Assembly (NCBI GenBank): GCA_947474415.1
Contig: CANJKD010000170.1
Coordinates: forward strand, 1-6,097
Reading direction: 5' to 3'
DNA from: Burkholderiales bacterium
Lineage (GTDB): Bacteria > Pseudomonadota > Gammaproteobacteria > Burkholderiales > Burkholderiaceae_C
Length of the DNA stretch: 6,097 nt
Numbering within the stretch: the first letter of the stretch is position 1; the number at the start of each line of letters is the position of its first letter. The translations under genes were made by a program, and so were the position numbers. Shown one piece after another: positions 5,752 through 6,097 of the stretch. A model generated the notes under the pieces. The model was not told the DNA's origin. It ran no database searches and worked only from the letters and a program-made list of their open reading frames with translations.

Positions 5752-5806
5752 TTTAATCCCTTCAGGATCGAATAAACGTATATATATCAATGAGTTAAGC
5801 CAATTT
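5751..5806. other. AT-rich segment next to the iterons, candidate DNA unwinding element
   Basis: The stretch includes AATAAACGTATATATATCAA (5771-5790) and ends in CAATTTA, far richer in A and T than the surroundings. It directly borders the tandem repeats starting at 5809. In iteron-controlled origins the strands open at such a segment. I found no convincing DnaA box (TTATNCACA or its complement) nearby, so this rests on position and composition. Confidence 0.5.
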
Positions 5807-5808
5807 AC

Positions 5809-5918
5809 GTGAGCCGAACTAGGCGTCGACGTGAGAGAAACTAGGAGGATGCGTGAGTGGACATGGGCGCACCCGTGAGAGGCATTGGGGGTTTGCGTGA
5901 GTGGATATAGGCAAAGCT
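5809..5918 (+). repeat. Five tandem 22-bp iterons, candidate replication origin
   Basis: Five copies start with GTGAG at exactly 22-base intervals: 5809, 5831, 5853, 5875 and 5897. Each has a second conserved block about 11 bases in (CTAGG, CTAGG, ATGGG, TTGGG, ATAGG). The consensus is roughly GTGAGNGRNATWRGGC with a variable tail. The 22-base period puts every repeat on the same face of the helix, the hallmark of binding sites for a plasmid Rep initiator and its copy control. The array lies between an AT-rich segment and the right edge, upstream of parAB, which is normal for oriV. No rep gene is seen in the window. Confidence 0.8.
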
Positions 5919-5976
5919 GTTTTCGCACTTCCTGTGATCGGAACGGACCATCGACAGACCCGAACGGCCGATTGGC
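5919..5976. other. Gap between the iteron array and the outlying copy
   Basis: 58 bases separate the end of the fifth iteron from the sixth. I see no iteron here; GTGATCGG at 5934 shares only GTGA. No gene or clear dyad was found. Confidence 0.4.
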
Positions 5977-5998
5977 GTGAGGGGTTTTAGGCATTTCC
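5977..5998 (+). repeat. Outlying sixth iteron
   Basis: GTGAGGGGTTTTAGGCA fits the iteron pattern (GTGAG, then TAGGC at the right spacing) in the same orientation. It starts 80 bases after the fifth copy, so it is out of the 22-base phase. Separated iterons near a rep promoter often serve autoregulation of the initiator. If that applies, the rep gene should start just to the right. Confidence 0.6.
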
Positions 5999-6097
5999 GG
6001 AGGCACGGCAACGGCGCGACGCGCGCAAGCCTGAATGTTGCACGCGAAGGCCGGCGTCGGCTGGCGGTCGCGAGGCCTCGCAGGCTGCCAGGCACGT
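5999..6097. other. Right-edge sequence after the iterons, no gene assigned
   Basis: GC-rich sequence beginning with CCGGAGG (5997-6003). A plus-strand ATG at 6033 opens a 21-codon frame to the edge (MLHAKAGVGWRSRGLAGCQAR), but it is too short and too arginine-rich to call. This would be the leader of a rightward rep gene or simply the origin flank. Confidence 0.3.

Noticed and set aside
5641..6006. Minus-strand 121-codon frame across the iterons and parA promoter
   Set aside because: Its repeated peptides come from the 22-bp iterons, it overlaps the parA promoter, and it has no ribosome-binding site or known motif.
1..6097. CRISPR array, insertion sequence or toxin-antitoxin pair
   Set aside because: No spaced direct repeats other than the iterons, no transposase motifs or terminal inverted repeats, and no small paired genes were seen.

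Overview
The window is GC-rich and reads as the partition and origin side of a plasmid or secondary replicon (megaplasmid or chromid). The organism is probably a betaproteobacterium of the Burkholderiales type. That guess rests on the style of the ParA, ParB and large tyrosine recombinase proteins and on base composition, not on a database match. All four genes I can support lie on the minus strand.

Layout, right to left (direction of transcription). Positions 5809-5918 hold five tandem 22-bp direct repeats (iterons), with a sixth copy at 5977-5998. They are flanked on the left by an AT-rich stretch (about 5751-5806). This looks like a replication origin, and no replication initiator gene is inside the window, so it is probably just beyond the right edge. 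A parA promoter lies inside a perfect 10-bp inverted repeat at 5605-5647. parA (5576-4311) and parB (4314-3280) overlap by four bases and form one operon. A noncoding stretch (about 2785-3279) rich in dyads follows. Then comes a 721-codon tyrosine recombinase (2751-586), a short dyad-rich intergenic region (396-585), and the first 131 codons of an unrecognised hydrophobic protein that runs off the left edge (395-1).

The most striking signal is a palindrome, GTGTTGAACCGTTCAACAC. It occurs twice inside the partition genes, once near the 3' end of parA and once in the middle of parB. Both copies are in the same orientation and reading frame, so each puts the peptide VLNGSTP into the protein. A third, decayed copy lies further down parB in the same frame (LAGSAP), and a weaker one lies upstream of parA. 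These are the best candidates for the centromere (parS) bound by ParB.

Working model (inference): an initiator encoded outside the window binds the iterons to start replication. ParA represses its own promoter through the inverted repeat. ParB loads on the palindromes embedded in the parAB genes and, with ParA ATPase, segregates the replicon. The tyrosine recombinase may resolve multimers or drive integration of the element.
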